A DNA stretch of 64,000 nucleotides from the NCBI RefSeq assembly GCF_039955095.1, contig NZ_CP154878.1, positions 1,984,001-2,048,000 on the forward strand, written 5' to 3'. The DNA is from Limosilactobacillus sp. WILCCON 0051. GTDB taxonomy: Bacteria; Bacillota; Bacilli; Lactobacillales; Lactobacillaceae. The notes under the pieces were generated by a model. The model did not search any database. It had not been told where the DNA came from and saw only the letters and a program-made list of their open reading frames with translations. Of this stretch, positions 32,368 through 41,881 are shown in pieces (the stretch's first letter is position 1; the number at the start of each line of letters is the position of its first letter). Both the position numbers and the translations under genes were made by a program.

Positions 32368-32524
32368 CAATACATCCTTTCCCATATGGACAAGAGTTAA
32401 TAATACATCCATTGTTACTATGGGCAACTAAGTAGGGGGTCAGAATTTTTCCTATACTATATTCATCCATGTAATCGTCAGTATATTCTTGTGTTAGCAA
32501 TTCACCATCAATGGCATCTAACAT
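32336..32524 (-). CDS. Hypothetical small Cys-containing protein, 62 aa
   Basis: Acidic N-terminal half (EYTDDYMDEYSIGKIL) then a Cys cluster, CIINSCPYGKGC, which could bind metal. It is first of the unknown gene set and starts about 100 bp inside the IS21-type border. The ribosome binding site is weak. Function unknown. Confidence 0.45.
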   Translation of the reverse strand: MLDAIDGELLTQEYTDDYMDEYSIGKILTPYLVAHSNNGCIINSCPYGKGCIDVQGNYNKKL

Positions 32525-32625
32525 TACTCATTCTTTATCTTTCAATTTGTCTATTTGTTGTCTTAAACTGTCATAATTGTACATTTTCAAATTGCCATTT
32601 CTGTACAATTTTTAATTGCCCTTGA

Positions 32626-32742
32626 CATCTTCCAACGCTACATGGAGTTCACGTTCAAAGATGGTGAAGTTATTAGAATTAATATGTGAAAATAATCTGG
32701 TAATACAGCACTCAGCTACTTTGGCTGGGTGCTGTTTTTTAT
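32626..32742 (+). repeat. Duplicated gene tail with intact terminator, copy 2
   Basis: The 64-bp tail (32626-32689, IFQRYMEFTFKDGEVIRINM and stop) repeats copy 1 and starts at the IS21-type border. It is followed by a clean terminator, ACAGCACTCAGC / GCTGGGTGCTGT then six T (32705-32740). The IS21 insertion or recombination cut the original gene here. Confidence 0.85.
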
Positions 32743-32789
32743 TCAAACATAGCTGCATTTCATATCGTCATAATTGCCACTTATCTATC

Positions 32790-32810
32790 CAGTCATCACA
32801 AACATTCATC
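32790..32810 (+). promoter_or_regulatory. Possible LytTR-type direct repeat upstream of the ABC operon
   Basis: CAGTCATC and CATTCATC, 13 bp apart centre to centre, lie about 50 bp before the ABC ATPase gene. LytTR proteins bind direct repeats at about this spacing, and the operon encodes one. Weak evidence. Confidence 0.3.
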
Positions 32811-32857
32811 CTCCTGATATATTCACAATATTAAATTCATAAGGAGGACAACTTATT

Positions 32858-33709
32858 ATGTTAATCGAAGCAACGAATCTTACTAAAAAATATGGATCGA
32901 AATTAGCACTGAATAACGTAAGTATTCAAATTAAACGTGGGCAATTAATCGCATACCTTGGAACCAATGGAGCTGGGAAATCAACCACTATCAATATGCT
33001 TGCCGGATTATTGAAACCAACTTCAGGAATTATTTCCCGTAATCAAGGTATGAAGATTGGTATTGTCTTTCAAAACAGCATTTTAGATAAAGAACTGTCG
33101 GTGAAAGATAATCTTTATTACAGGTCAAATCTTTATCATGAAGATCATTCTGAATGGCTCCAGAAATTAATTGATCTAATGGGACTCACTAATTTCTTAA
33201 ACCAGCGCTATGGAACATTATCTGGTGGTCAAAGGCGAAGAGTTGATATTGCCCGAGCTTTGATTACAAAACCGGACATTCTCTTTCTTGATGAGCCAAC
33301 AACAGGATTAGATTTGCAAACCAGATTAGTCATTTGGAAACTTCTCCAAAAAATGCAAAGTGAACATGGCTTAACAATTTTCCTAACCACTCATTACTTA
33401 GAAGAAGCTGAAAATGCGGATCAGATGTACATTTTAGAAAACGGTAAAATCTTAGCTTCTGGCTCAGCAACGGAGATTAAGAAACGTTATGCACCCACTA
33501 AATTAGTAGTTACAACAAATGGCAATCGACTCCGAACTGACTACCCTAGTGAACAATTAACAGCTCAGAAGTTGTCTTTTGATAATCTGACATCTTCAGA
33601 AGTGATTGAACTATTACATCATAACCAAGACTATATCACTAATTTTTCATATAGTCCTGGTTCCATCAACGATGCTTTTGTCAAAATTACCGGAAAGGAG
33701 CTTCAATAA
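32858..33709 (+). CDS. ABC transporter ATP-binding protein (DrrA/CcmA type)
   Basis: 283 residues. Walker A GTNGAGKST near 33-41, Q-loop FQNSIL, signature LSGGQRRRVDIARA near 130, Walker B ILFLDEPTTGLD and the switch His in LTTHYLEEAENAD. The C-terminal 70 residues are typical of exporter ATPases of the drug/antibiotic type. AAGGAGG precedes the ATG. With the permease downstream it would form an ABC-2 exporter of unknown substrate. Confidence 0.9.
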   Translation: MLIEATNLTKKYGSKLALNNVSIQIKRGQLIAYLGTNGAGKSTTINMLAGLLKPTSGIISRNQGMKIGIVFQNSILDKELSVKDNLYYRSNLYHEDHSEWLQKLIDLMGLTNFLNQRYGTLSGGQRRRVDIARALITKPDILFLDEPTTGLDLQTRLVIWKLLQKMQSEHGLTIFLTTHYLEEAENADQMYILENGKILASGSATEIKKRYAPTKLVVTTNGNRLRTDYPSEQLTAQKLSFDNLTSSEVIELLHHNQDYITNFSYSPGSINDAFVKITGKELQ

Positions 33710-33710
33710 A

Positions 33711-34562
33711 ATGTTTGCACTAATCAGAAGAAATTTAAAAATCTACTTTGCAAATAAAATCGGCGTATTAATGTCTTGCCTTGGTGCTTTAATTTCATTC
33801 TTTATTTATATTGGTTTTTTGCAGGAAAATCTGACATCCTCTTATCAATCACTACCCCATGCAAAGGAAATGTTAGATTTATGGATGATCAGTGGAATTG
33901 TCGCCATTGCAGGTATTACTACCTCATTCCAAGCACTTGGTCAATTAGTGAAAGATCGTGAAAGTAGGACGTGGGACGATTTAAACCTAACAGATTTAAC
34001 TCCATTCAAAATTAATTTGAGCTATTTAGTGTTCTCAATTTTTATCAGTACATTCATGCAAATTATTACGTTTTTCATTATGGCAATTTACTTTATTTCA
34101 GTTGACGATATTACAATATCAGACTCTGCTATACTACCAGGATTAGTTTTTATCGTTTTAGGTTCCTTTGGAGCTAGCACTATCAATTTAATCATTATTG
34201 ACCTAATACATTCTTCCACAACTTTTAGCCGACTTTCAGCAATAGTTGGAGCAGCTGCCGGATTTATGATTGCTACTTATATGCCATACGGGACTCTATC
34301 CAAGTCAGCGCAATCTATAGTAAAATTATTTCCTAGCAGTTATGAAGCCGCTAGTCTACGAAGTTTTCTCCTAAATAAATTAAGTAAAAAAACTTTACCT
34401 GCAGACAGTCGCCAACAAATGATTGAATATCTTGGCATCCATTTCAAAATTCATGGTTACCAATTAGGTAATTATAATAATGCATTAATGATTTTGGGAA
34501 TGTCACTGATATTACTAGGACTCGCAGCGGTTTTGACAAATCTATATCAGAGGAAGAATTAA
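33711..34562 (+). CDS. ABC-2 type transporter permease
   Basis: 283 residues from an ATG after AAAGGAG, one base after the ATPase stop. About six membrane helices: VLMSCLGALISFFIYIGFL, SGIVAIAGITTSFQALGQLV and others, ending LILLGLAAVLTNLY. SREST/RTWDDL-type cytoplasmic loop after helix 2 (KDRESRTWDDLNLTDLTPFK) is typical of this permease family. Confidence 0.88.
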   Translation: MFALIRRNLKIYFANKIGVLMSCLGALISFFIYIGFLQENLTSSYQSLPHAKEMLDLWMISGIVAIAGITTSFQALGQLVKDRESRTWDDLNLTDLTPFKINLSYLVFSIFISTFMQIITFFIMAIYFISVDDITISDSAILPGLVFIVLGSFGASTINLIIIDLIHSSTTFSRLSAIVGAAAGFMIATYMPYGTLSKSAQSIVKLFPSSYEAASLRSFLLNKLSKKTLPADSRQQMIEYLGIHFKIHGYQLGNYNNALMILGMSLILLGLAAVLTNLYQRKN

Positions 34563-34564
34563 TT

Positions 34565-35017
34565 GTGCAAATTCATTTTCAGTCAGACCCATCATTAGGC
34601 CCTGACGATCTTAATATTACTGTGAGCGCAGTCACCAAAAACAATAGGGTCGTCAATCTTCTTAATTATTTGGACAAGTATAATCAGAAAAGTAGCGTGT
34701 TCATTCCCATAAAAACAGAAGACCGAATTTTAACTATTAAGCAAGCAGAGCTAATTAAAGTTGAAGTAACTAAAAACACTCTAACTTTTTATACCAAAAG
34801 TGATGAAATCCAAGCAAATGGCCGATTGTATCAGGTACTAGAACGACTTAATGAAAATTTTGTTCAAGTATCAAAACACGGCATTATCAATTTAAATCAC
34901 TTAGTTTCCTTAGAAGCTGGTTTTACTGGTAATATGGTTGCTAAATTAAATTTCAAACAACGTGCAGATGTTTCGCGAAAATATCTACCGGAAATAGAAA
35001 GAAGATTGGGATTATAA
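34565..35017 (+). CDS. LytTR-domain transcriptional regulator
   Basis: 150 residues from a GTG two bases after the permease stop. The C-terminal 95 residues form a LytTR DNA-binding domain: IPIKTEDRILTIKQAELIKV, TLTFYTKSDEIQANGRLYQV, FVQVSKHGIINLNHLVSLEA. There is no receiver domain. In streptococci and lactobacilli such stand-alone LytTR proteins are paired with a DUF3021 membrane protein that inhibits them, as here, and usually autoregulate the operon. Confidence 0.92.
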   Translation: MQIHFQSDPSLGPDDLNITVSAVTKNNRVVNLLNYLDKYNQKSSVFIPIKTEDRILTIKQAELIKVEVTKNTLTFYTKSDEIQANGRLYQVLERLNENFVQVSKHGIINLNHLVSLEAGFTGNMVAKLNFKQRADVSRKYLPEIERRLGL

Positions 35018-35018
35018 A

Positions 35019-35405
35019 ATGAAAAATTTTAGAAAAAGCATCCATTACTTTATCCGTGGAATGGGATATGGATCTATTACCTACCTTGTAATTATCACAT
35101 TTTTCACATCAAATATGATTGTCTCTAAAACTAGTGTCATCACTGTTTTTATTTTTAGTGGATTAATCGGGGAATTAAGTTTCTTATTCCAAATGGAACT
35201 ATCATATTCAGTTGCACTTGTTATTCACCTAATTGGGACCTGTATCCTATATACTGGAATGATGTTGATCAATCATTGGCTATTTGATTGGCGGACCATT
35301 CTAATCTTTGTGATCGTCTATATCATAATTTGGCTCATTATTGGTCTGGTTGAGAAACAACATATTAACCAAATCAATCAACAGATAATGAATAGGAGAA
35401 AATAA
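35019..35405 (+). CDS. DUF3021 family membrane protein
   Basis: 128 residues with four predicted membrane helices (GSITYLVIITFFTSNMIV; VITVFIFSGLIGELSFLF; LVIHLIGTCILYTGMMLI; ILIFVIVYIIIWLIIGLV). It matches DUF3021, the usual membrane partner that holds the neighbouring LytTR regulator in check. Starts one base after the LytTR stop; last gene of the operon. Confidence 0.88.
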   Translation: MKNFRKSIHYFIRGMGYGSITYLVIITFFTSNMIVSKTSVITVFIFSGLIGELSFLFQMELSYSVALVIHLIGTCILYTGMMLINHWLFDWRTILIFVIVYIIIWLIIGLVEKQHINQINQQIMNRRK

Positions 35406-35418
35406 ATCTATATTTACA

Positions 35419-35457
35419 ATCACCAACTAATTATTAGGATCGGTTGGTGATTTTTTA
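35419..35457 (+). terminator. Terminator of the ABC-LytTR operon
   Basis: AATCACCAAC pairs with GTTGGTGATT, followed by six T. Confidence 0.9.
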
Positions 35458-36114
35458 ATTAAAAATTGTTTTAACAAGATAAATCAATAATTTATTGCTA
35501 TACATTTGTCTACTCAACTCTGAGCCCCAAATCAGTCTATTTTCGTATCAGCTGTATATGCCTTCATATCAGCTTTTGCACGCACTTTCACTATCCTAAT
35601 CAACCCGACCTGCCAAACTGGACCTTCGTATACTCGACTATCGAAATAGGACATTGAATACTCGACCCGCCAGCTTCAAATAGAAAAAGTGTACTAGTTC
35701 CAATTGTAAAAATCAGAATTAGTACACTTTCAATCATTCGTAAATACCGTCACACCAGCGTTTATGGCCTATTTACTTGTACGTTCCAGGACAGTAACGC
35801 TCTCTGCGGTTCGCATTTACGAATCGCTTCGTCGCAAAGCTCCTTGCTCTTCGAAGCGCAGTAGATACTTTCCAATCGAGCTGCATTTCATTTGCTCTCT
35901 TGGAGTATCCTTGCGTAGCCAATCCGTAATAGCTAAAGCTAAACGGCTTGGCTATATCACATGGAGCGTTTCTAAGCTTTCACGCTCTTGTTAATCGCGT
36001 TCAAACAAAGTATTTCGCTCTCTGCGGTTCGTTGTTTCCGCTCTGTCTTCGTGCCATGCACTCGCCAGTCGCGGACAACTATCGCATGAGTCATTCGTAA
36101 GTAATTGAACTTCG
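35458..36114. other. Non-coding junction with short repeats
   Basis: About 650 bp with no credible gene. It is locally richer in G+C than the DNA to its left and contains GCTCTCTGCGGTTCG twice (35799-35813 and 36017-36031), and a CGCTTCG/CGAAGCG inverted repeat near 35820-35860. The sequence then runs straight into the rlmD stop. This is the right border of the accessory region and may contain an old element end. Confidence 0.5.
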
Positions 36115-37488
36115 CTATGCTCGTTCCATTACAACGACTGACTCAACGTGCGGGGTCTGAGGGAACTGATCAACCGGCTGGATTGGCTTGACGACACGGT
36201 AGCCGACAGAGGCAAAGCGCTGCAGATCGCGGACCAAAGTGGCAGGATTACAGCTGACATAGATAATCTTAGCTGGCGCCATCTTGCCGGCAGCATCGAT
36301 CAAGGATTCATCAAGACCTTTACGTGGCGGGTCAACGATCAAGACATCGGGCTTCAAGCCTTCTTTTTGCCATTTCGCCATCTGTTCTTCGGCCTTGCCC
36401 ACCACAAATTCGGCATTCTCGATCTGGTTGACCTTGGCATTTTGCTTGGCATCTTCAATCGCGGCTGGCACGATCTCAACCCCGTAGACCTTTTTGGCAT
36501 GCTTGGCCACCGCCAAAGAAATCGTGCCAATACCACAATAGGCATCAATCACGGTCTGCGTGCCATCCAGTCCCGCGGCTTCAATTGCCGTTTGATAAAG
36601 CTTTTCGGTCTGTTGCGGATTAACCTGGTAAAACGACAGCGGCGAAATCGTAAAGTCAATGCCCAGGAGCTGATCATGAATCGTATCGCTGCCCCAGAGC
36701 GTATGATTTTCCAGCCCTAAAAGCTTGTTTGTCCGCTTAGTGTTGACGTTTTGCACGATGCTCTTAACCTCGGGCACCCCGTTGACGATCCCAGCTGCAA
36801 TTTCTTCGGCATGCGGCAGCTGTTTGGTATTGGTAACCAGCACCACCATGATCTCATGACTGTAGTAGCCGCGCCGGACCATGACCGTTCGAATGCAGCC
36901 GCGGCCAGTTCTTTCATCATAGGCACGAATGTTGTATTTCCGCAGCAGATCACGGACGACCAGAATTGCCTGATCGATTTTAGGATCTTGAATATAGAAA
37001 TCCTCAATCGGTACCAGATCATGACTGCCCCGCTTATAAAAACCGGTCTGCAGCTGGCCCCGCATATATTTGACCGGTACCTGCGCCTTGTTGCGGTAGT
37101 GATATGGCTGGTCCATCCCCATTGTTGGCGCGACCTTCAATTCATCCAAGTGAGCCTTTTTGAGCAGTTCTTCAATCTGATGCTGCTTAAATTTCAGCTG
37201 CGCCGGATAGCTGAGAATTCCCAAGGGGGCGATGCCGGTTTTCAAATAACGGGCATCATTGATCTCAACGCGGTCCGGACTTTTGGTCAACAGCTGCTGC
37301 AGCTCTCCCCAGGCAAATTTAGCCGTCACTTTGGTAATCTTGATTTCGGCCTGTTCGCCGGGCAAGACGTACGGCACGAAAACCGGATAATTATCAACCT
37401 TGACGACGCCATTGCCTTCATAGGTCAGATCAGCTACCGTTGCCGTCAAGACCTCGCCTTTATGAACCGGTACAGTGATTTTTGCCAT
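36115..37488 (-). CDS. rlmD: 23S rRNA (uracil-5-)-methyltransferase RlmD/RlmCD
   Basis: 457 residues from the ATG after AAGGAGAAAAAC; a longer frame starts inside the preceding hairpin and was rejected. TRAM domain at 1-60 (ITVPVHKGEVLTATVADLTY). The catalytic domain has SAM motif VIDAYCGIGTISLAVA, DPPRKGLD and the nucleophile Cys in IIYVSCNPATLVRDL. It makes 5-methyluridine in 23S rRNA (U1939-type site; Gram-positive homologues can modify two sites). The Fe-S Cys cluster of E. coli RlmD is not evident. Last gene of the pcrA-to-rlmD block. Confidence 0.92.
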   Translation of the reverse strand: MAKITVPVHKGEVLTATVADLTYEGNGVVKVDNYPVFVPYVLPGEQAEIKITKVTAKFAWGELQQLLTKSPDRVEINDARYLKTGIAPLGILSYPAQLKFKQHQIEELLKKAHLDELKVAPTMGMDQPYHYRNKAQVPVKYMRGQLQTGFYKRGSHDLVPIEDFYIQDPKIDQAILVVRDLLRKYNIRAYDERTGRGCIRTVMVRRGYYSHEIMVVLVTNTKQLPHAEEIAAGIVNGVPEVKSIVQNVNTKRTNKLLGLENHTLWGSDTIHDQLLGIDFTISPLSFYQVNPQQTEKLYQTAIEAAGLDGTQTVIDAYCGIGTISLAVAKHAKKVYGVEIVPAAIEDAKQNAKVNQIENAEFVVGKAEEQMAKWQKEGLKPDVLIVDPPRKGLDESLIDAAGKMAPAKIIYVSCNPATLVRDLQRFASVGYRVVKPIQPVDQFPQTPHVESVVVMERA

Positions 37489-37504
37489 GTTTTTCTCCTT
37501 TAGC

Positions 37505-37548
37505 AAACACAGGGACTGCTGACAAGATTGCCCGCAGCCCCTGTTTGG
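37505..37548 (-). terminator. Hairpin between dgkB and rlmD
   Basis: AAACAGGGGCTGC pairs with GCAGTCCCTGTGTTT on the minus strand. The T-tract is short and rlmD starts right after, so it may be a weak terminator or an RNA processing site. Confidence 0.55.
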
Positions 37549-37554
37549 TTTCAA

Positions 37555-38568
37555 TTATTTTTGAGACGCTTCATCATCGTGAATATTGTCGACTTCACGC
37601 ACAAAGTCATCTTCCACGCGCTTCATATCCGGTGACATGGTAATTGCATCATCCGGAATCTCATCAAGGTTGGCAACTACTTCCAAGTGCTGCTTGAGGT
37701 TGCGGAAATGCATCGGCGCGTCGCCACCATACTCGCCATCCAAATTGATCATCACGCGATCTTCTGAATTGACGGGCGTTACGTCGATCTCGCTGGCCTT
37801 GGCGTAAATAATGCCAGGATCGCCAATATGCTTGCCTTGCAGTGCCTTGGCCATCAAGCGCATCATGCCGATCAGATTGCTTTCCTTGACAATGATCATC
37901 GTGAACTTGCCATCATCAAGCGCAGCGTCCGGTACGATCTGTTCAAAGCCGCCGACGGAATTGGTCAGTGCAATCAGAATCGTGGAGGCCTGACCACGGT
38001 ATTCATGACCATCGTACTTGATGTCCATTTCAACCGGCTTGATTCTTGGCAGCAGTTCGGCTCCTTTAGCCAGATATGCCAAATAGCCAAACAGCGACTT
38101 CATCTGCGAAGGCACCTCATAGGTCAGTTCCGTCAAGGTCCCCCCAGCCGCGATGTTCATAAAGTAGTTGTCGCCAGCCTGACCAATATCGATCTTGAAC
38201 TTTTTGTTTTTGCGCAAGATCAGCTTGGCCGCAGCGATCGGATCATCACGCGGAATCCGCAGGGCACGCGCATAGTCGTTGGTCGTCCCCGCCGGAATAA
38301 TCGCCAGGGCAGGACGATGCTCAAGTCCGGCAATCCCGTTGACGACCTCGCTTAACGTCCCATCGCCGCCTGCAGCTACGATCAGGTCAAAGCCTTCCTT
38401 AGCCGCGCGCGTTGCTTCGTTCTTAGCCGAATTAGGCGCCGGCGTCGTGGCAAACGCACTGGTTTCATAGCCCGCCTGTTCATAGACCGCTAAGATGTCA
38501 ACCAGGTCGTTGCGCATGGCTTCACGCCCCGACGTCGGGTTATAGATAATCCGTGCTCGTTTTCGCAT
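37555..38568 (-). CDS. dgkB: Diacylglycerol kinase (lipid kinase, DgkB type)
   Basis: 337-residue soluble lipid kinase that phosphorylates diacylglycerol released by lipoteichoic acid synthesis, returning it to phospholipid synthesis. The catalytic domain shows RARIIYNPTSGREA at the start, the nucleotide loop VAAGGDGTLSEVVNG, and AIIPAGTTNDYARAL. Late GEYGGDAPMHF carries the metal-site acidic residues. The ATG at 38568 follows GGAGG. Functionally it complements the LTA glycolipid genes at the window start. Confidence 0.92.
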   Translation of the reverse strand: MRKRARIIYNPTSGREAMRNDLVDILAVYEQAGYETSAFATTPAPNSAKNEATRAAKEGFDLIVAAGGDGTLSEVVNGIAGLEHRPALAIIPAGTTNDYARALRIPRDDPIAAAKLILRKNKKFKIDIGQAGDNYFMNIAAGGTLTELTYEVPSQMKSLFGYLAYLAKGAELLPRIKPVEMDIKYDGHEYRGQASTILIALTNSVGGFEQIVPDAALDDGKFTMIIVKESNLIGMMRLMAKALQGKHIGDPGIIYAKASEIDVTPVNSEDRVMINLDGEYGGDAPMHFRNLKQHLEVVANLDEIPDDAITMSPDMKRVEDDFVREVDNIHDDEASQK

Positions 38569-38592
38569 AGTTTCCTCCGCCATCAAATCAGT

Positions 38593-40017
38593 TTACTTTT
38601 CGTTCAAGGCCTTCATCAAAAGCTTGTTGACCACGCCTGGGTTAGCCTTGCCGCGCGTCTGTTTCATAATCTGACCAACTAAGAAGCCGACAGCCCGATC
38701 CTTACCATTCTTGTAGTCTTCAATCGACTGTTGGTTGTTGGCCAAGACTTCATCAACGATTGGCTGCAGCTTGGCTGGGTCGGAAAGCTGTACCAGACCA
38801 TTCTTTTCCGCGTAGGCAGCTGGTTCTTGACCATCCAGAATTCCTTTAAAGACTTTCTTAGCCATCTTAGAAGAAATCGTGCCATCATCGATCAGCTTGA
38901 TCATCCCTGCCAGGTTGGCCGGCGTCAGCTTGGTATCCTGCAGATCAACCTGCTTGTCGTTTAAGTAGCTGTTGACGTCGTTCATCAGATAGTTGGCAGC
39001 TTTCTTTGGATCAGCTCCTAAGGCAATCGTAGCCTCAAAGAAGTCAGACATTTCCTTGGTCTGCGTCAATACCATGGCGTCGTATTCGCTCAAGCCCAGA
39101 TCTTTGGTATAGCGAGCGCGCCGTTCACCAGGCATTTCTGGCATGGCATCTTGAATTTCTTGGATCCATTCATCGCTGACTTCCAGCGGCGGAATATCAG
39201 GTTCTGGGAAGTAACGATAGTCGTCGCTTCCTTCCTTGGTCCGCATTGAGATCGTTTCGCCGGTTGCCTCATCAAAGCGCCGCGTTTCCTGGGCAATCGT
39301 GCCACCAGCCATGATGACCTTTTCATGCCGCTGCTGTTCAAAGTTCAGCGCCTTCTTGACGAAATTGAAACTGTTGATGTTCTTCATTTCCGTCTTGGTA
39401 CCATACTTATCAGAACCGATTGGACGAATCGAGATGTTGGTGTCGACCCGCATCGAACCTTCTTCCATCTTAACGTCAGAGATTCCAGTAAACTGAATCC
39501 GCTGCCGTAAAGCTTCCAGGTAGGCCACCGCTTCTTCTGGCGAGGCGATATCTGGCTTGGAGACGATTTCGATCAAAGGCGTGCCTTGCCGGTTCAAGTC
39601 CACGTAAGAGTAGTTGCTCGTGTGGGTGTTCTTGCCGGCATCTTCTTCGATGTGCATTTCCTTGATCCCGATTTTTTTCTTCTTGCCATTAACCTCAATT
39701 TCAATCCAGCCATCATGTGCGATTGGCGTTTCGGATTGGGTTACCTGGTAGGCCTTAGGGTTGTCAGGATAGAAGTAGTTCTTCCGGTCAAAGTGCATGT
39801 GCTTTGAGATTTGGGCGTGCAGTGCCAGACCAGCCATGATCCCATCCCGCACGACGCCTTTGTTCAGCGTTGGCAGCGTACCTGGGTAGGCCCAGTCGAT
39901 AACGTTGGTGTTGGCGTTGGGCTCGTCACCAAATTCTACTGGCGTTGGACTGTAGATTTTAGAGTGGGTCTTCAATTCCACGTGGACTTCAAGCCCAATG
40001 GTCGTTTCAAAGTTCAT
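38593..40017 (-). CDS. gatB: Asp-tRNA(Asn)/Glu-tRNA(Gln) amidotransferase subunit B
   Basis: 474 residues. The kinase-like catalytic part has [38 protein letters not shown] and [12 protein letters not shown]; the C-terminal YqeY-like tRNA-binding domain runs from about 330. GatB phosphorylates the misacylated tRNA and uses ammonia from GatA to make Gln-tRNA(Gln) or Asn-tRNA(Asn). It starts two bases after gatA stops. Confidence 0.97.
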   Translation of the reverse strand: MNFETTIGLEVHVELKTHSKIYSPTPVEFGDEPNANTNVIDWAYPGTLPTLNKGVVRDGIMAGLALHAQISKHMHFDRKNYFYPDNPKAYQVTQSETPIAHDGWIEIEVNGKKKKIGIKEMHIEEDAGKNTHTSNYSYVDLNRQGTPLIEIVSKPDIASPEEAVAYLEALRQRIQFTGISDVKMEEGSMRVDTNISIRPIGSDKYGTKTEMKNINSFNFVKKALNFEQQRHEKVIMAGGTIAQETRRFDEATGETISMRTKEGSDDYRYFPEPDIPPLEVSDEWIQEIQDAMPEMPGERRARYTKDLGLSEYDAMVLTQTKEMSDFFEATIALGADPKKAANYLMNDVNSYLNDKQVDLQDTKLTPANLAGMIKLIDDGTISSKMAKKVFKGILDGQEPAAYAEKNGLVQLSDPAKLQPIVDEVLANNQQSIEDYKNGKDRAVGFLVGQIMKQTRGKANPGVVNKLLMKALNEK

Positions 40018-40018
40018 C

Positions 40019-41491
40019 TTAGTCTTGACCCCCTAACTTTGGCGTTTGTTTGTGGAAGTCGGTCGTCTGTTCAAAGACATAACCGGCATTGTAGATCGTT
40101 TGTTCATCAAAGGCCTTGCCGATGATGTGCAGACCAACTGGCAGACCATTGTCAAAACCGGCTGGCAGAGACATTGCCGGCAGCCCAGCCATGTTGACGG
40201 GAACGGTCAGGATATCGTTCATGTACATCGTCTTTGGATCAGCAATCTCAGAACCAATCTCAAAGGCTGGGTTAGCGCCAGTTGGTCCCATGATCAGATC
40301 ATGGTCCTTCAAAACATTGGCAAAGTCTTGCGCAATCAGCGTCCGAATCTTGGCAGCCTTGTTGAAGTAGGCATCATAGAAACCAGCGGAAAGCGAGAAC
40401 GTCCCCAGCATGATTCGGCGCTTGACTTCATCACCAAAGCCCTGCGTCCGTGACTTGACGTAGACTTCTTCCAGCGTTTTGGCATCTGGTGCTCGGAAAC
40501 CATAGCGAATTCCGTCATAACGCTGCAGGTTGGATGAAGCTTCTGATGAGGCCAGGATGTAGTAGGCTGGCACGCCGTATTTGGTATGCGGCATCGAAAC
40601 ATCCGTATCAATGATAGCACCCAGTTCTTCAAAGTGCTTTAAGGCATTGTTGATTACCGCCCGCACGCCTGGCTGAATTCCTTCGTCCAGATATTCTTTT
40701 GGCACGGCAATTCTAAGCCCCTTGACATTCGTGTTTTCGTTCAGGCTGGCAGCCCAGTTTGGTACTTGACGATCTGAAGAAGTCATATCGTGATCGTCTT
40801 GCCCACTGATGATTTCCGTCAGCAGCGCGTTGTTCTTAACGCTGTTGGTGATCCAGCCAATCTGGTCAAAGCTGGAGCCAAACGCAATTGCCCCCCAGCG
40901 TGAGACCCGACCATAAGTTGGCTTCAAGCCGACCACGTTGTTGTATGATGATGGCATTCGAATTGAGCCACCCGTATCGGTTCCCAAAGCACCAATGACG
41001 TCACCCGCCGCAACGGCAGCCGCCGAACCACCTGAAGAACCACCAGGAACCCGCGTCAGATCCCAAGGGTTGTGGGTCGTAAAGAAGGCCGAGTTTTCCG
41101 TTGAGCCACCCATGGCAAACTCATCCAGGTTGGTCTTACCAACATTGATGAAGTCTTGGGCATTCAGCTTTTCAATTACCGTGGCATCATAGATTGGCGT
41201 AAAGTTTTCCAGCATCTTGGAGGCCGCCGTCGTCTTTAAGCCCTTGGTTACGATGTTGTCCTTAACTGCCAGTGGCACCCCAGCCAGCAGCTTGTCCGCC
41301 GCGATTCCTTCATTGTCGATTGCTTCGGCACGCTTTAAAGCTTCATCTTCATTCAGCGTGATAAAGGCCTTGACGTCATCATCAGTTTCCTTGATCCGAT
41401 CAAAGGCTGCCTTGGTCAGTTCCTTGGCGCTGATTTTTTTGGTCTGCAGGTCTTCATGAAGCTGAGTCAAGTCGGTTTCATTGAACTTCAT
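40019..41491 (-). CDS. gatA: Asp-tRNA(Asn)/Glu-tRNA(Gln) amidotransferase subunit A
   Basis: 490-residue amidase that frees ammonia from glutamine for GatB. The Ser-cisSer-Lys triad is seen: Lys77 (LAVKDN), Ser152 ([10 protein letters not shown]) and Ser176 ([10 protein letters not shown]), matching characterised GatA enzymes within two positions. Overlaps the gatC stop by one base. Complete. Confidence 0.97.
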   Translation of the reverse strand: MKFNETDLTQLHEDLQTKKISAKELTKAAFDRIKETDDDVKAFITLNEDEALKRAEAIDNEGIAADKLLAGVPLAVKDNIVTKGLKTTAASKMLENFTPIYDATVIEKLNAQDFINVGKTNLDEFAMGGSTENSAFFTTHNPWDLTRVPGGSSGGSAAAVAAGDVIGALGTDTGGSIRMPSSYNNVVGLKPTYGRVSRWGAIAFGSSFDQIGWITNSVKNNALLTEIISGQDDHDMTSSDRQVPNWAASLNENTNVKGLRIAVPKEYLDEGIQPGVRAVINNALKHFEELGAIIDTDVSMPHTKYGVPAYYILASSEASSNLQRYDGIRYGFRAPDAKTLEEVYVKSRTQGFGDEVKRRIMLGTFSLSAGFYDAYFNKAAKIRTLIAQDFANVLKDHDLIMGPTGANPAFEIGSEIADPKTMYMNDILTVPVNMAGLPAMSLPAGFDNGLPVGLHIIGKAFDEQTIYNAGYVFEQTTDFHKQTPKLGGQD

Positions 41492-41805
41492 TATTCGCCG
41501 TCCTCACTTTCATCATCCATGATTGCTGGCACCTTAATCAAGCCGCCTTCCGTGTCGGGAGCATTTTTAAGCAGGGCTTCTCGCTCGTTGCTCTTGACTG
41601 CAACGTCTTCACGCATAACGTTGACGCGATCCGTTGGCGAATACATTGGTTCCACGCCATCAGTATTCTGCGCCTGCAGTTCTTCAAACATATCGATGAT
41701 GCTGCCCAGTTGTGGGGTGAACTTAGCAAGCTCGGCATCATTGAATTCTAGTTTGGCCAATTCGGCAACGTGCTTAACCTGCTGCTGATCGATCTGACTA
41801 GCCAT
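41491..41805 (-). CDS. gatC: Asp-tRNA(Asn)/Glu-tRNA(Gln) amidotransferase subunit C
   Basis: 104-residue stabilising subunit that wraps around the GatA-GatB interface. Typical start [20 protein letters not shown] and the later [21 protein letters not shown] motif. First of gatCAB; AGGAGAAAG precedes the ATG. Confidence 0.95.
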   Translation of the reverse strand: MASQIDQQQVKHVAELAKLEFNDAELAKFTPQLGSIIDMFEELQAQNTDGVEPMYSPTDRVNVMREDVAVKSNEREALLKNAPDTEGGLIKVPAIMDDESEDGE

Positions 41806-41881
41806 TCTTTCTCCTCTTTTCCTTAAGTTAGGTATTACATACGTTCATCTATTTTATCACACAAAGCCTGCTGTTTTTAGC

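Larger units (their letters stand above)
30876..32627. mobile_element. IS21-ended composite island carrying small unknown genes
   Basis: The two borders are inverted copies of TGTCAAGGGCAATT, each followed by AT-rich subrepeats with TTGAAAATGTACAATTATG, like the multiple end repeats of IS21 elements. Next to the left border is the 3' part of istB. No istA is left. The interior holds an IS66 end, part of IS66 tnpA and four small minus-strand genes. No target duplication was found, so it may have formed by recombination and not by one transposition. Confidence 0.6.

Noticed and set aside
35764..35994. Plus-strand 76-aa open frame at the accessory/core border
   Set aside because: It lies in a repeat-rich patch, has no ribosome binding site, and its translation (Ser/Arg-rich) looks like noise.
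35799..36114. rRNA or tRNA fragment at the G+C-rich border
   Set aside because: No recognisable rRNA core sequence or cloverleaf; only short repeats.
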